Positions 35,018-47,738 are shown, counted from the first letter of the stretch. The stretch: 64,000 bases of DNA from Pseudevernia furfuracea (GCA_022315425.1 JAIUPT010000042.1:2046001-2110000), one strand, 5' to 3'. Made by a program: numbers and translations. Notes: generated by a model not told the origin, from the sequence alone.

Positions 35018-36385
35018 TCAAGAACCGTGCGGGTTGCCGGCTTCGCCCTCCCCGGGGCATGCGATAATCGTATATTGAAACTCATCCAAGAGGGTGGCCC
35101 GGGGAATTGACTGCATGAAGCTGCGGGCCACCGCCAGGTTGGTTTGGTCCTCGAGGTAGGGAGCTCCAGTGCCCTCTCTTGTCACCTCGTCAGCCACCCC
35201 CAAGACCCTAACAAGACCCAGCCTCAAGTATTTGCCGATCTCCTTCGCGGCATCAGCCCATCCTTCCTCGCCATACATATAGACGTTGCGTAATGTGAGC
35301 TCGCGGAGAGTGGATTGGTGAGCTTGAGTGATTGCCTTGAGGTCCGCTGCGCCAAAGGCAAGATTTCCCCAGTTCAGAGTCTTCAGATGCGGCCAGACCT
35401 TGTCTTTGGTTACGGTCATGTCGATACGACCGCTCATTGCGAGGCAACGCAGCTCCTTGGCCTGTGACAAGAAACCATCTAAGCAGTCGTATTGTTCTTG
35501 CCAATCGTCCTCGGAATCACCTCTCGACAGGTACAGCTCCATCTTTAGGCTTGTGAGACGTTGGGCCATCGTGCATGCATCGTGATATACATCTTCATGC
35601 ATATTGAAGATAGTCATCGGAGCACCCGAGGTCTCTGAAGCTATGTGTACTTTTTTCACGTTTTGACCTTGCTTAGAAACCGCTCGAATGAGATTATGAA
35701 TACCAAGGACATTCCACCTTTGGAATTCGTCGTCTTCATCGGGCTCTTCTTGGGTCCATGATGATGGCGCGACCGGCATATCAATTTCACGTGCGGAGCG
35801 CTGGTGGTACCATGAGTGATCATCTGTCATAAGAGGCACCCAGTCGCAGCCCTGAGAAAAATTGTCCAGAGCGGTGACTGTAGTTAAGTTTGAGAAATTC
35901 TTAAGGCCTAAAAGGAGAGCTTCATAGTCCTTTCGCTCTTCAAGAATGCTCTGCTGCTGGTCAAACTGGCGCACGTAACGAACAAAGGTCATGGCGAGGA
36001 ACTCATGATGGCTTGCACTATTGACGTCAACATCCGTAGGCGATCCGACACCATACAGTGCTTTTTCTTTCTTTGCATGATCGTAGCAGTATGTATCAAA
36101 GGCTTTTTTGTAGGGCGTATAACACGTAAGATCTATCAAAAACTGCCTGCCATCGTAGACTAGCTCTGTCACAGTCCGGGCAAAGGTAGGATTCGCAGAG
36201 ATATTGAGGAAGGTGTCGATAGCAGCTTTGCGTGGTGCAAAATACACACGTTGGAAGAGCCATTGAGCCCCGATATGGCCATATCGAGTGCATGTGAGAC
36301 GAGCGGATTTGAGATCGGATTTGGGCAGGTAGCCGAATACTTCCACAAGTAATTCGTCTGGGAGGTCTTGAAGTTGAGGAGCCAT
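35018..36385 (-). CDS. F-box protein
   Basis: Single exon, 455 aa, with ATG at 36385 in a good context (ACAAAAATGGCT). The N-terminal F-box (LQDLPDELLVEVFGYLPKSDLKSARLTC) would bind Skp1 of an SCF ubiquitin ligase. The region after it (TRYGHIGAQWLFQRVYFAP) is typical of large fungal F-box families. The C-terminal part has weak leucine-rich-repeat character (LTSLKMELYL, LRCLAMSGRI, LKTLNWGNLAFG, LRELTLRNVYMYG), presumably the substrate-binding side. The substrate is unknown. A broken relative of this gene lies at 41.8-42.4 kb, also on the minus strand. Confidence 0.8.
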   Translation of the reverse strand: MAPQLQDLPDELLVEVFGYLPKSDLKSARLTCTRYGHIGAQWLFQRVYFAPRKAAIDTFLNISANPTFARTVTELVYDGRQFLIDLTCYTPYKKAFDTYCYDHAKKEKALYGVGSPTDVDVNSASHHEFLAMTFVRYVRQFDQQQSILEERKDYEALLLGLKNFSNLTTVTALDNFSQGCDWVPLMTDDHSWYHQRSAREIDMPVAPSSWTQEEPDEDDEFQRWNVLGIHNLIRAVSKQGQNVKKVHIASETSGAPMTIFNMHEDVYHDACTMAQRLTSLKMELYLSRGDSEDDWQEQYDCLDGFLSQAKELRCLAMSGRIDMTVTKDKVWPHLKTLNWGNLAFGAADLKAITQAHQSTLRELTLRNVYMYGEEGWADAAKEIGKYLRLGLVRVLGVADEVTREGTGAPYLEDQTNLAVARSFMQSIPRATLLDEFQYTIIACPGEGEAGNPHGS

Positions 36386-39285
36386 TTTTGTAAGCTGGTT
36401 TCGTGTGTGGCTCTGCAATGGTTAGCGAACGCATGGGTAATTGGATGTCCATCATACCAGAGACAGGATGATGCGTGCCTGTGAAGGTCCCGTTTACTGC
36501 ATTGATTTTTTGGTGTCTTCTACATGATCTACATAAAATCTTAAGGATGTTGAGGTTCACAGATTCAGGGCGCACCGAGCCTTAGCGCAGAAGCGGGTAA
36601 CCCGAGGGACCATTTGGCGCAGGAAAAGTAAAAAACGTTTGGTCACGTTCGAACACCGTAGCAGGCCGCAGAGAATCATTCCTCTTGGCAACATTCCTCA
36701 GTCTTCCTTCTTTCGTCGCGACGACTCTCGCTGGGCTAACAACGGAGCAAAGAGGAATGATTGCTTCAAGATCAATTTGAATCAACATTGTTGCTGACCG
36801 GTGTCGATGGCGCACCGTATGCGGGCAGATAGATACTAGTCAGAGCTTCATCATTCAACGACAAAAGTCACTGGAATCCGAGATTTCGCCATAGAAATCA
36901 AATTTCTTGCAGCGAGTTCAGCATTATCGAGGTAGACGGAAAAATTCCTCGTTTTCAGTGATCATGCTCAAAAGACCAAGCAAGATAATTGAAGGGTTTA
37001 TAGAATTTTTCGACCGTTGTTTGGCTGTCAGAAGTGGGCTTTTAGAGGAAAATTCTAAAGATCTTGCTCTCGCCAAGTTTAGCCCCTGCCCCACAGGCCA
37101 AGAGGTGCTAAGTTAGGTACGCACAAGTCGCAAATGACCTTTAGCAACATCTGTATTGATGCCAAGTTGCTTTAGCTAGTTTAGTGGACTGCTGCTGGAA
37201 TGGTAATTGGCGAATGGCTCGCAAGTTGCTTTACAAGAACTGAGAGGTCCCGCGTATGTACTGTAGAAGCAAACATCAGGGTACGTGCTCTGGATGCACG
37301 GATCGCTGACCTGTCATCCGCACGCGCAGCGCATGCCAACCGTCCCAACTTATTCGAGCACCTCAAGATATGGCTTTTCCTTTGAAGCGGCGTCGACGGA
37401 AGCAACGGCTCGTCCTACAGCGGTAAGCCGTTTCCCACTCTCATACCGTTGACCAATTGCTTGCATGAAAGGATGGACTCGAGCGACTAGAAGTGCAGCA
37501 TCGCTGCGCAGTGATTCCGGCCTGTCGGCTGGCGCAGGTGCTACAGACAATAGAACTAGCAGCAGTCTAGCAGAATCTAATGCCAGCAACCACCATGAGG
37601 CTTTATCTGTGACTTCAAGCAATTGCTGCGGGGCACACGGATCCTTTTAGTCACCATCTGAGATATGCGAGGGGTCTCCAGGTGCTGATATGTGTAGACT
37701 CCTCCGCCGAAGAATAGCCTGGCCATGTGCAAGTGGAGAACGGGCCACTCGCCTCACGCAACGTAGTAGTCCGTTGGCACTTTGAGAGGATCACTGGGCG
37801 TCGCGAACAACCCGGCAGCTTGTGAGTGGCTTCGGCAGGTGCTTGTCCCGATGGTAGAAGCTTGCACTCCTGATCTCTATGACTTCTTCGCCAGTAGATA
37901 CCTACGTCCAAGTGTCTTTCTCTGATCTCGAGGCCACTCACATCCTTCCTTTGTCATACATCTAAAATATCATGTTATTCTCCAGCTTCCAGGAATCGTC
38001 GTGGAAGGACGATTAAATACTTCGGCAACATTCCGAGGACGAAAGCAGCGATGTTTCCGAGAAATCAGGAGCGAGCTTCCCAGAGCGCTGCTCTTCTGTA
38101 CCGCCCTTGCAACCTGCTACTCAAGCCTGGTAACCGCCACCTTAACTCGGTACATGGTCGGATCCAAATACGCAGGACCAAACATGATCTATAGCAAATT
38201 ATGTGAACACTCTCAAACGATGCCTGGCTAATCGCTTTAAGCCCCAGTCCGGAAAGTCATGGACTACCGGCTTACAGGGCCCATATCAGCCTATCCAAAT
38301 GAATATCACAGACATCCGTTCTTTGGAGACCCGTCGCCAGAGCTCGATTACGGCTGCAACGATCGCTTGAGGTGTAGGAAAGCTTCCACCACCAGTGTAC
38401 TGATGCTGACGGTCTTAAAGATACCACGATACGCCTCCCTAGGGGAACTCTCGCATTACAGTCAGGGCGGTATGATTCTAGGGGACAGTTCGAGATATGT
38501 CGCTACCCCAACAGCGTATTACTACCTGCACCGCATCAGGTTCCTCCATAAGATTGTCTACCCGGAATACTTCTTCCAAACGACTCGGAGAAGACGCACC
38601 TCGGCAGAGACGTTCACGCCCGTACTTATTCCTCCGCTTGAGACTGCATCTTTGCAGGCTGACAGTGTGCCCAGGACAATGCCTACACAACTTGTACTAC
38701 TCGCTAACGTGCAACGCGGACATGACTACCCGCGTTCTGAGATGGCATCCAAATTTACTTCTGCCATCACCAATCGACCACGCGCTCGTTGAAGTTACTG
38801 CGGACCTCAATGCACACGCTACTGGATGATTAATCATGCGTCAATCAAACATAAGTACATCTCTTTGAAAATGAGCTGAGAGCCCTTGGAGCCCTTGGAG
38901 CAACTTGGTATCATCAGAGTGTATAGACAATAGCAAGAAGCAATTCTTTATGGTGAATTGTTGCGCTCCGAATGACTTTGGTGACGACATTCAGACGAGC
39001 TCCTGTTCGCAAATACCCCGCCTTCCTTATCATTTCCACCTTCCACCGAGGCACCTTCCTCTCCAATTTTGCTGCATAAGTACTGTATCTAATTAATGTA
39101 CATCAATTAATTAATTACATGTGCTTTCTCTTATCAGAATATTAGAATGTTACGTCATCCCAATCTTGTGGATAGCATGGAAGCCCTCTCATTTAATATT
39201 GAACCACGCTGCCCTTCTCTTGACCATCTTGACCATCTTTATTTCAACATTCGCCTCATCGAAAAAAAAGATAGACAAGGACAAC
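36386..39285. other. Gene-poor stretch of about 2.9 kb
   Basis: No supported gene. The longest open frame (38259-38792, plus, ATG start, 177 codons) has no recognisable domain and ordinary chance-like composition. A 9-bp tandem duplication (GCCCTTGGA twice) is at 38882-38899. The right end (39080-39125) is AT-rich with repeated TTAA, just before the formamidase promoter. Confidence 0.45.
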
Positions 39286-41027
39286 ATGCCTCCCTCAGAA
39301 ATTCGCAAACTTAATAAAGTTGATTTTAACACGCCTGCGTCACAGCAATCCTGCTTTCACGTATGACTGCCTAGACACTTATCACTTAGCGCTCTATTGA
39401 ACCCAACGCTGACCACTTTCTAGAATCGATGGCACCCTGACAGTAAGAAGCCATCGGTAGACAGTAGACATGCGACTATGATTTTAATCTCTCTCTCCAT
39501 AGTACCATCTGCCGGCACAATCCAGGACGGCGAAGTGGTCAACATTGAATGCGTAGACTGGACCGGAGGCCAGATCAAGAACGACGATGACGCCGACGAC
39601 GTTAAAAACGTCGATCTCACTCAGATCCATTACTTATCTGGACCTTTCGAGGTGCCCGGCGCCGAACCTGGAGATATGCTTGTGGTCGAGATAGTTGACT
39701 TGCAGCCATTTCCAGATCGGCTTTGGGGATACACCGGTGTGTTTGATGCTAACAACGGAGGTGGCTTTCTGGACGAGGTCTATCCTCACGCGTGAGTGCA
39801 CTCCGACTCGATGAGCAAGGTATCGTGGCCAACATAAAGCTGAACAATTGTGTGTAGTGCAAAGGCTGTATGGGATTTGGAAGGAATCTACGCCACATCG
39901 CGCCACATTCCTCATGTCAGATTCCCTGGCATCGTCCATCCGGGTCAGCTTGGATGCGCGCCTTCTGCAGAGATCTTGGCAGAATGGAACAAGCGTGAGA
40001 CCGAACTCATCAAAACCACGGACCTGCAACGCGTTGTTGCTTTGCCCCCTGACCCTTCGCATACTCATCCTGGAGGAGGAGATGGTGAGATCAAGAAGAA
40101 GGTGCAAGAAGAGGGCGCGCGGACTATTCCTTGCAGGCCAGAGCATGGCGGCAATTGTGACATCAAGAATCTATCGAAAGGAAGTAAGGTCTGGTTGCCT
40201 GTTCATGTCAAAGGGGCCAAATTTAGCGTCGGTGATTTGCACTTTTCGCGTAGGTGTTGCTCGCCATCCTCATATGCCTCAAAACTTGTATCACCCAACA
40301 AGAACGTTGTAAGTGCGCTGACTGTTTCACCAAAAAAAAAGAAAGCGATGCAGAGATTTCATTCTGTGGAGCTATAGAAATGGCTGGTACCATCACCCTC
40401 AAAGCGAGTGTGATGAAAAATGGCATGAAAGAGCTCAGCTCTCCCTCACCAATCTACATCGCAGGTAGCGTGGAGCCTCAATATAGCCCGGGACGATTCA
40501 TTACCTTTGAGGGGTTCAGTGTGGACGAGACTGGCAAGCAGCACTATATGGATGCAACTGTGTCTTACCGCCAAACAGTACTACGGTGCATTGCGTACTT
40601 GAAAAGATATGGTACTGGACCTAGATCTACTGGCGAGGAAGGAAAGTACATTTTGGCTAATATTCACGCTTAGGGTATGATGACTATCAATGCTACCTTC
40701 TCCTCTCCTGCGTCCCTGTCCAAGCCCACATCGCTGGAATTGTTGATGTAAGAACGGTCCACCCACAAAATTCCATGCCGAGTCCATTACTAACATCTTT
40801 GACCTACAGATACCAAATTGTTGCACGTAAGTCCTTATTTAGCTCTTGATACAAGGCTACTTTAACAAGTCTCTTCGTAAAGGACTCTTGGACTTCCAAT
40901 GGACGCCTTCGATTTCGACATCTCTCCTGGTGCACCAATTCCTAGGCTTAACATGGGTCAATGCGCGTACCCCTCAAAAGAACAACCAGATATGTCAACG
41001 CGCACAGAACCTCTTAAAGATTACTAA
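39286..41027 (+). CDS. fmdS: Formamidase (acetamidase/formamidase family)
   Basis: Eight exons (39286-39360, 39424-39442, 39503-39791, 39858-40249, 40342-40611, 40674-40747, 40810-40826, 40883-41027) encode 426 aa. The enzyme hydrolyses formamide to formate and ammonia, serving nitrogen scavenging. Family blocks are strong throughout: NRWHPDIPSAGTI, ECVDWTGGQI, VKNVDLTQIHYLSGPFE, AEPGDMLVVEI, GGGFLDEVYPHA, SRHIPHVRFPGIVHPG, EISFCGAIEMAG, PGRFITFEGFSVDE, ATVSYRQTVLR, YDDYQCYLLLSC, AHIAGIVDIPN and PMDAFDFDI. Exons 2 (19 nt) and 7 (17 nt) are micro-exons, each placed by matching the family sequence across it. The fourth intron ends in an A-rich acceptor (C(A)9-G). All introns are needed; no long unspliced frame exists. 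Confidence 0.93.
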
Positions 41028-41128
41028 GATATCTACTTGCCCCTGATTACAACACGGTTCACATGTTCGGTACTAGCCTTAAATCTATCTGTTCAAATTT
41101 TGTATTCTGTCCCAAATCCTAATTACAG

Positions 41129-41281
41129 AAAAAGCCACCACCTTCAAACAAAGCGGACTATTTCAGTCCATATTTCCCAGTAAACGCAAACGAATGGCCT
41201 AAAGCTTCCTACAATACTCGCCTAACACTTGCACACAATTCTTTAGGTCTTCGCCACGAAGCACTTATCGTGATCTCGTAG
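41129..41281 (+). pseudogene. Coding-like fragment after formamidase
   Basis: After a good intron-like 3' end (CCTAATTACAG at 41128), a 50-codon open stretch with protein-like composition reads KPPPSNKADYFSPYFPVN, then NEWPKASYNTRLTLAHN, and ends at TAG 41279-41281. I find no partner exon or start codon. It may be an exon remnant of an unknown gene. Confidence 0.25.
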
Positions 41282-41808
41282 TGCAGCACGAGATTGTCCG
41301 AGCCACAAGCATAAGTCTTTTGCTTGTTGATCGCGGGCTCCTCAGATTCACTCTGATTGAAATCAGTGCTTCATACAGCGTCGGCGGTCTTCCCAAAGGC
41401 GATCCATGCTTTCCAAAACACTTTGCCAAGTAAGCACGACTTTCTTCCGAGACTCATCCCATAGGCGCTCCAACACGAGAACTACAATCCGGACAAGCTG
41501 AATGTCCATTGTAGTACTTACACCCTATAACCTCTTTGCTGATATGAACCAAGTACGAGTGATCGCTGCCGCCAAAATGTTCTTGATCCCGTCTCTTGTT
41601 CTTTCAATCTCTCACGGCATTTCATTTGCGAGATTCTATCAGAATGAGCATAGGTCTTCATGAGCATCTGCATCATGACGTTGATGGCATTGCAAGGGTT
41701 CTGCTAGAGGATCCTTTGAAAAAACCTGCTTGATATGCTGATGTCCCGCCGGAATCGCATTGTATTAGCTAGCAATAATACTGAATCTAAGACTCCACCT
41801 CCTCTCCT

Positions 41809-42440
41809 TCAACCTCTATCTGCGCTTCGAGAGAGGGATCTTAGCCCTTTACACAGAGCATTAAAATCTCTGCCTTTCTGGAAAATGCTTTCTTGTTGGT
41901 CATGTAGACGGGCATATCGAACGAGACTGTTTGCGACGTTTCTGTAGTAGTCCTTATCATCGTCGGACAACAACTCTCTCCATCTCTTCACCGTCCCCTA
42001 GATCCTCCATGTTCCATATCGAATCTCGGTGCACTTCATCGGCAAAATACATAGCGCTATTGCCCAATGACTTCCGTGTATGCTCTTCGTATACATCAAA
42101 TACTTCTACCATGCGAGCAAAAAATGCTGCCCAGTAAGAGTCGAACTTTCCGAGTTCGGGGAGGAAGAGCCTCCCATCATAAATCAATTCCTTGACATTT
42201 CGAGCAGATGCAGAGTTTGCGGCGATATTCGTGAAGGTCGTCAAAGTTACTTTGCGAGGCGCGAAATACTTAGACTCAGCGCAAATGTGATGATTTTGTT
42301 TGCCCAATTGAACCGCTCCACTTCAATGCTCGGGCCCCTCGGATTTCACATATGCAGATTGACGTCAGTAATCCAGCTTTCGTCCCGTCTTCGATGCTCA
42401 ATTTACAGAATCATCATACCACTTAGGATGCCACTCAGCA
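41809..42440 (-). pseudogene. Decayed paralogue of the 35-kb F-box gene
   Basis: Two minus-strand open frames (42307-41957 and 41991-41809) align with consecutive parts of the intact F-box protein. YFAPRKVTLTTFTNIAANS..ELIYDGRLFLPEL matches YFAPRKAAIDTFLNISANP..ELVYDGRQFLIDL. RYARLHDQQESIFQKGRDF matches RYVRQFDQQQSILEERKDY. A frameshift near 41960-41990 separates them, a stop ends the second at 41809, and upstream an ELLSGIL-like F-box trace is interrupted by stops. The C-terminal half of the gene is missing. This is a clear pseudogene. Confidence 0.7.
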
Positions 42441-42679
42441 ACTCCTAAGAGACGGTATGTCTAAACGTATGAGACACAAACGCTCGCGTTCAGAGATGGA
42501 TATCACGAGTTCCACGGGCGGTAACAATCCTTCTAACAACTCTTTGTCGATCACTAAGGTTCCCCTGGGGAGACGACGGTAGAATCAATGGGTCCGACAT
42601 ACACCTCGCAGGGGACTCTCGCAGAAACATCCGCGAAGATTTGAGATCTAGGGAGATCAAACATATCGACGGCACTGGC

Positions 42680-43575
42680 AGCAAGGATGCCAACCCAGGA
42701 AATTGTCCAAAAAAGAAAGTACTGTGCCTCCCCTCCGCCCGATAGCAGCGCTGCGAGATATCTTGATGCTAATCGTTTTCTGCCCCCTCAAAGCAAAAGT
42801 CAAAGCGAATCCACACAATTCCCCCCAAAGTTCTCCCCGCGTAAAGAACCTCGCCGTGGTACAGAGGCCTTCACCCACATCTCCACCACCTGCAACAGAG
42901 AATGTAAGAAAACAACAGGGTACCTCAACGGACACTCACTCTTCGACCCGGCCGCCATCAGGCAAAATTGATGCAGCACGGAACGAATCTTTTTACAAAG
43001 GTGTGTGAAGAAATTGGGGCTAAAATTGAACATGAAGATCCTTTGTTCTTGGCGGCAGAAATTGCTTCGGAGTATAGCGAAAAAGCTGGCTTAGAAGCAT
43101 TGGATACCTATCTGATGACGATAGAGAAGACGAATCCTCTACTCGATCGACCCCATCAAGCAAACGCAGAACGAAATTGCTCTCCGAATTGACGACCTTT
43201 GTCGTGCCAGCGAGTCTGAGTCAAATTCCGATCGTTTACTAGCTCCGCTGGACGACCAAGGAGTTCGTTTTTCTTCCGAATTAACAGTTTCAGCCTTCTG
43301 TATTGACTTTCCGCAGACACGTTCTTACTTTGCAGCCGAGAAAATCTTCGAGTCCGTCAAGCAAGATAAGATCTCAGATTGAGCCACAACCCAAAACCGA
43401 GCCTGGATAGCCAGCGTCACACCGAATACCATCTGTTGGATGTCGACTATACTCTATCGATCCCTGCTCGACTGGACTGATGGAGTTGGGAAACAAAAAT
43501 GAGGTCGAAGAGATTTACACAGTTCCAGATGATATATATGCAGCTTTTCATTCCGCGCGAACTCTGTCCTGACTT
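42680..43575 (+). pseudogene. Broken coding remnant, unknown
   Basis: Several coding-like pieces occur in shifting frames on the plus strand. 42687-42971 contains SSAARYLDANRFLPPQ. 42968-43192 contains AEIASEYSEKAGLEAL. About 43155-43383 contains EIALRIDDLCRASESE and SYFAAEKIFESV. Near 43480-43577 there is NEVEEIYTVPDDIYAAFHSA. Single frames end in stops and the junctions lack a consistent set of splice sites. I do not recognise the family. It is either a decayed gene or an intron-rich gene that I could not assemble. Confidence 0.3.
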
Positions 43576-44228
43576 GTGGTAGAGTATGAGTAGCTATTTA
43601 CGCTCGGCAAAAGGACATCTGGACAAGGTGCCTAGACCCTGCACAACAGCGTGCTCGAGTTGAGGAACTCCAACAAAGACTGTATGAAAGTTCAATTTAC
43701 GGTGCATCACAGTTCAATCCCTTCGTTTCTTTTCGCGACATTGAAACCCAAACCTCGCTTGAGATGGCAGGAACCTCGGCGCAAAGAATCCGCCCCAAAT
43801 CGGGACTCCTGACAGAGAACTGCATACACAGTCCGACGGCTTAAACATAGTCGGCGGCCTCCCACCTTCGCTGAATGAAAGGGCTATATCTGAGGTTGTG
43901 ACATGTAAGATTGGGCGTTCTAAGGTCAATATAGCATCTTAGACAATAGATAGCCTAGGCTGTATGTTTCAGACGTTGCCTGTTATCCTAGGTTGGTCTG
44001 TCTATGTACTCAGCTTGTATGAAAGAAGATACAGTACGGAATAGTGTAACAGAGGGGAGGTTTGGGGTTCAGCCCTATCGTACCAACCCCTCGGCAGAGG
44101 TCCAAGCGCTAGGATCACTAGCGCGAACGCGAAAAGCACTTTACGCGGAAAATGAAATCTCTGCTGTTCCTCTACCATGTGGTGACAATCACTATATTCA
44201 ATCTTTTGGCCGAGACAAAGCGGGTGCC
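43576..44228. other. Intergenic / MSH3 5' region
   Basis: No further gene. The MSH3 frame is open from 44004 (75 extra codons with an upstream in-frame ATG), but the conserved protein start is at 44229. Confidence 0.45.
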
Positions 44229-47200
44229 ATGGTGGGCTCATCGAATTCTTCCCAGGCCTCGTCCAAAAAGCAGCAGTCAATTTCCAGCTTCTTCAATAAA
44301 AACGCCGCGGCCAGACCACCGCCCGCTTTGACTTCCAACACCTCCAATGCTTCCAATGACACTGTCCTCCGCGATAAGGACGAGAATGACTTCACTGCCT
44401 TCGACCAAGGTAGTCACATATCATCCAATGGACGAAGGAGTTCTTCATCACAGAAGCACGCCTACGATGAGGATGGAGAACACAACGGCGGAGACTCTAT
44501 AGGATTGCCGGCTCGCAAAAGAATACGCTTCTCAGAACCACAAGAAGAAAGACAAGGTACGAGTTCTGACAAGCATCTCATCTCCACAACCGCCAACGAA
44601 ATCAGAAAGCCGAAATCACCCCAGCACACGTCCAAGTATGCCTTCTCCAGCTCACCAACTCGGGACGTGGAAAACCAGGATGACGATGAGGAGACCAAAC
44701 AGCTCAAGCAGAGGCTCCACGAGAAGTTTGTCAAGAAACTGGGTCGACCTGACAGTATCGCGGATATCAAAAGGCGCAATTGGGTGATCAGCGAAGAGAC
44801 CGCTGAAGATGAAAATGATGGTGAGGATGACGAAGATGCTGAGGAGGACGAGAAGCCCAAACCTGTTTCCAGGGGGAAGAAAGGGGTCACTGCAAAGAAA
44901 GGCGCAAGCAAGCTCACGCCAATGGAAAAGCAATTCCTGGACATCAAACGGAAGCACCTGGACACCCTCATGGTTATGGAAGTTGGCTACAAGTTCAAGT
45001 TTTGGGGAGAAGACGCACGAGTTGCTGCTAAGGAGTTAAGCATCGTGTGCATACCAGGGAAATTCAGATTCGACGAGCACCCTTCCGAGGCCCATCTGGA
45101 CCGTTTTGCTTCGGCCAGCATACCGACCCATCGACTACATGTACACGTTAAGCGGTTAGTGGGTGCAGGGCACAAAGTAGGCATTATCCGGCAGTTGGAG
45201 ACAGCAGCCCTGAAAGCAGCCGGAGACAATCGAAATACTCCCTTTGTTCGAGAACTTACTAATCTCTATACCAAAGGCACATACATCGACGATGTCGAAG
45301 GGCTGGAAGCGTCAGTAGGGGCACCCTCTGGCGGTGCGCCAGCTACAGGCTACCTTGTGTGCATCACCGAAAGCAACGCCAAGGGCTGGGGAACGGACGA
45401 GAAGGTCCACATTGGACTGGTCGCTGTACAGCCTGCAACTGGCGATGTGATACATGATGACTTCGAAGATGGCTTCATGAGAAGCGAAATCGAGACTCGC
45501 TTACTTCATATTGCGCCTTGTGAGATCTTGATCGTCGGCGATCTTTCAAAAGCAACCGACAAATTGGTGCGGCATCTCTCGGGAAGTAAGACAAATGTCT
45601 TCGGAGACACAGTGCGTTTGGAGAGAATCGAGAAGCCGAAGACCATGGCGGCGCAAGCTTACAGTCACGTTTCAAACTTTTATGCCGAGAAGATGAAGGC
45701 CTCATCTGCGGAAGAAGACGAGAAAGCGAGCAAGATCTTGGACAACGTGCTGAAGCTCGCTGAGGGTGTGACCATATGTCTCTCGGCGATGATCACGCAT
45801 CTAACGGACTATGGTCTCGAACACGTTTTTGATCTGACCAAGTACTTCCAGTCATTCAGCTCTCGATCGCATATGCTGCTCAATGGGACCAGCCTGACTA
45901 GCCTGGAGATTTACCAGAACCAGACAGACCACACTGAGAAGGGGAGCCTGTTCTGGACCTTGGACAGGACTAAGACACGCTTCGGCCAGAGGCTGTTACG
46001 CAAGTGGGTAGGCCGACCACTGCTTAGGAAAGCCGAACTGGAAGAACGTATCGCCGCTGTCGAAGAGCTCAATGGTGACCAGCCGACAGTGAAAGTGGAC
46101 AAGGTCAAACACCTCCTTTCTCAGATCAGAAGTGACCTAGAGAAGAGCTTGATACGCATTTACTATGGCAAAGTCGGTACATTGTTTTCCAGCGTCCTTG
46201 TTCAATACTGATGTTGTGCAGTGTGCTCGAACGGAGCTATTGACCGTTTTGCAGACTATGCAGCGCATCGCCACTGAGTTCATGTCAGTCAAAAGGCCTT
46301 CGGATGCTGGCTTCCAGTCATCAATCATCAATAATGCTATTGCCGCCCTTCCAACCATTGCGGAGGATGTAGTCTCGTATTTGGACCAGATCAATCCAGA
46401 AGCTGCTAAGGCAGACGACAAATATGCGTTCTTCCGAGAAGAGGTGGAAAGTGAAGATATCATGGAGCAGAAGATGGGCATAGCAAGCGTTGAGCAGGAG
46501 CTTGATGCTCATCGACCAGTTGCCGCTGCAAAAGTCAAGAAAATGAAGGTGGAATACGTCACGGTTGCTGGCATAGAATATCTCATCGAGGTGGACAATA
46601 CACTACTGAAAAACGTCCCAGCTTCATGGGCAAAGATCAGCGGTACAAAGAAGGTTTCACGATTCCACACACCCGAAGTTGTGCGTCTTATTCGGGAAAG
46701 GGATCAGCATAAAGAAGCGTTGGCTGCCGCGTGCGATATTGCCTTCGCTGGACTATTGGCAGATATCTCATCGAAGTACCAGTCGTTCCGAGATTGCGTT
46801 CAGGCTCTTGCCACGCTTGACTGCTTATTGTCTCTTGCAGCCATCGCCAGTCAGCCAGGCTACGTCAAGCCGGAGTACACGGATGAGACGTGCATATCTG
46901 TTGAGCAGGGCAGACATCCCATGGTCGAACAACTTCTCCTTGATGCCTATGTGCCTAACGACACTGATATCGCTTCAGATCGCACGAGAGCCTTGCTCAT
47001 CACCGGCCCAAACATGGGAGGGAAGTCAAGCTATGTTCGCCAAGTCGCTCTTATCGCTATTATGGGCCAGATTGGATCTTACGTCCCAGCCGAGTCTGCT
47101 AAGCTTGGGATGCTCGATGCTGTCTTCACCCGCATGGGCGCATTTGATAATATGATGGCGGGGGAGTCTACGTTCATGGTGGAGCTATCCGAAACATCGG

Positions 47201-47738
47201 ACATTCTGAAGCAAGCGACTTCGAGGTCCTTGATCATTTTGGATGAACTCGGTCGCGGAACCTCAACACACGACGGCGTCGCCATTGCCCAAGCTGTACT
47301 AGATCATGTTGTCAGAGAAAAGAGAAGCCTGACGCTGTTCATCACCCACTACCAGAACCTCAGCGCACTCGCCAAGGGATTCGAAAACAGTGAACTAAAG
47401 AACGTACATATGCGATTCAAGGAGACTAACGATGCTGGTCAGGAGATCACATTTCTCTATGAGATCGGAGAAGGTGTGGCTCATCGGTCGTACGGCTTGA
47501 ACGTCGCCCGCCTAGCCAATGTTCCAGAGTCTGTCCTCGATGTTGCTGCGGTCAAGTCGAAAGAGCTAGAACATGAGGCAAGCGTGAAACAGCTCGGTCA
47601 TTTGTGAGTTGACCTGCAATACCTAGTGATTCAATTTGCTAATCCTCAGCGCACAGGTCTCGGTCTCTTCGTTCGACGCTGTCCACCCACAACAATGCAC
47701 AGCTAGATCTGCTGGTCACTGGGATTGAGCAGCTGTAG
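44229..47738 (+). CDS. MSH3: DNA mismatch repair protein Msh3
   Basis: Three exons (44229-46172, 46222-47603, 47657-47738) encode 1135 aa, normal for the family. With Msh2 it forms MutS-beta, which binds insertion/deletion loops in nuclear DNA. A PCNA-binding PIP box QQSISSFF is at residues 15-22. A disordered, acidic linker follows, then the mispair-binding domain (MEKQFLDIKRKHLDTLMVME, YKFKFWGEDA, FASASIPTHRLHVHVKRLV). The core and lever domains precede the ATPase: Walker A GPNMGGKSS at about 910, Walker B LIILDELGRGTSTHDG, and the FITHYQ switch. The first intron uses the less common donor GTCGGT. ATG 44229 was chosen for context (GTGCCATGG) and because the PIP box should lie near the N-terminus. 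Confidence 0.96.

Noticed and set aside
38259..38792. 177-codon plus-strand open frame with ATG
   Set aside because: No domain, repeat or splice context; composition is not clearly protein-like. Left as intergenic.
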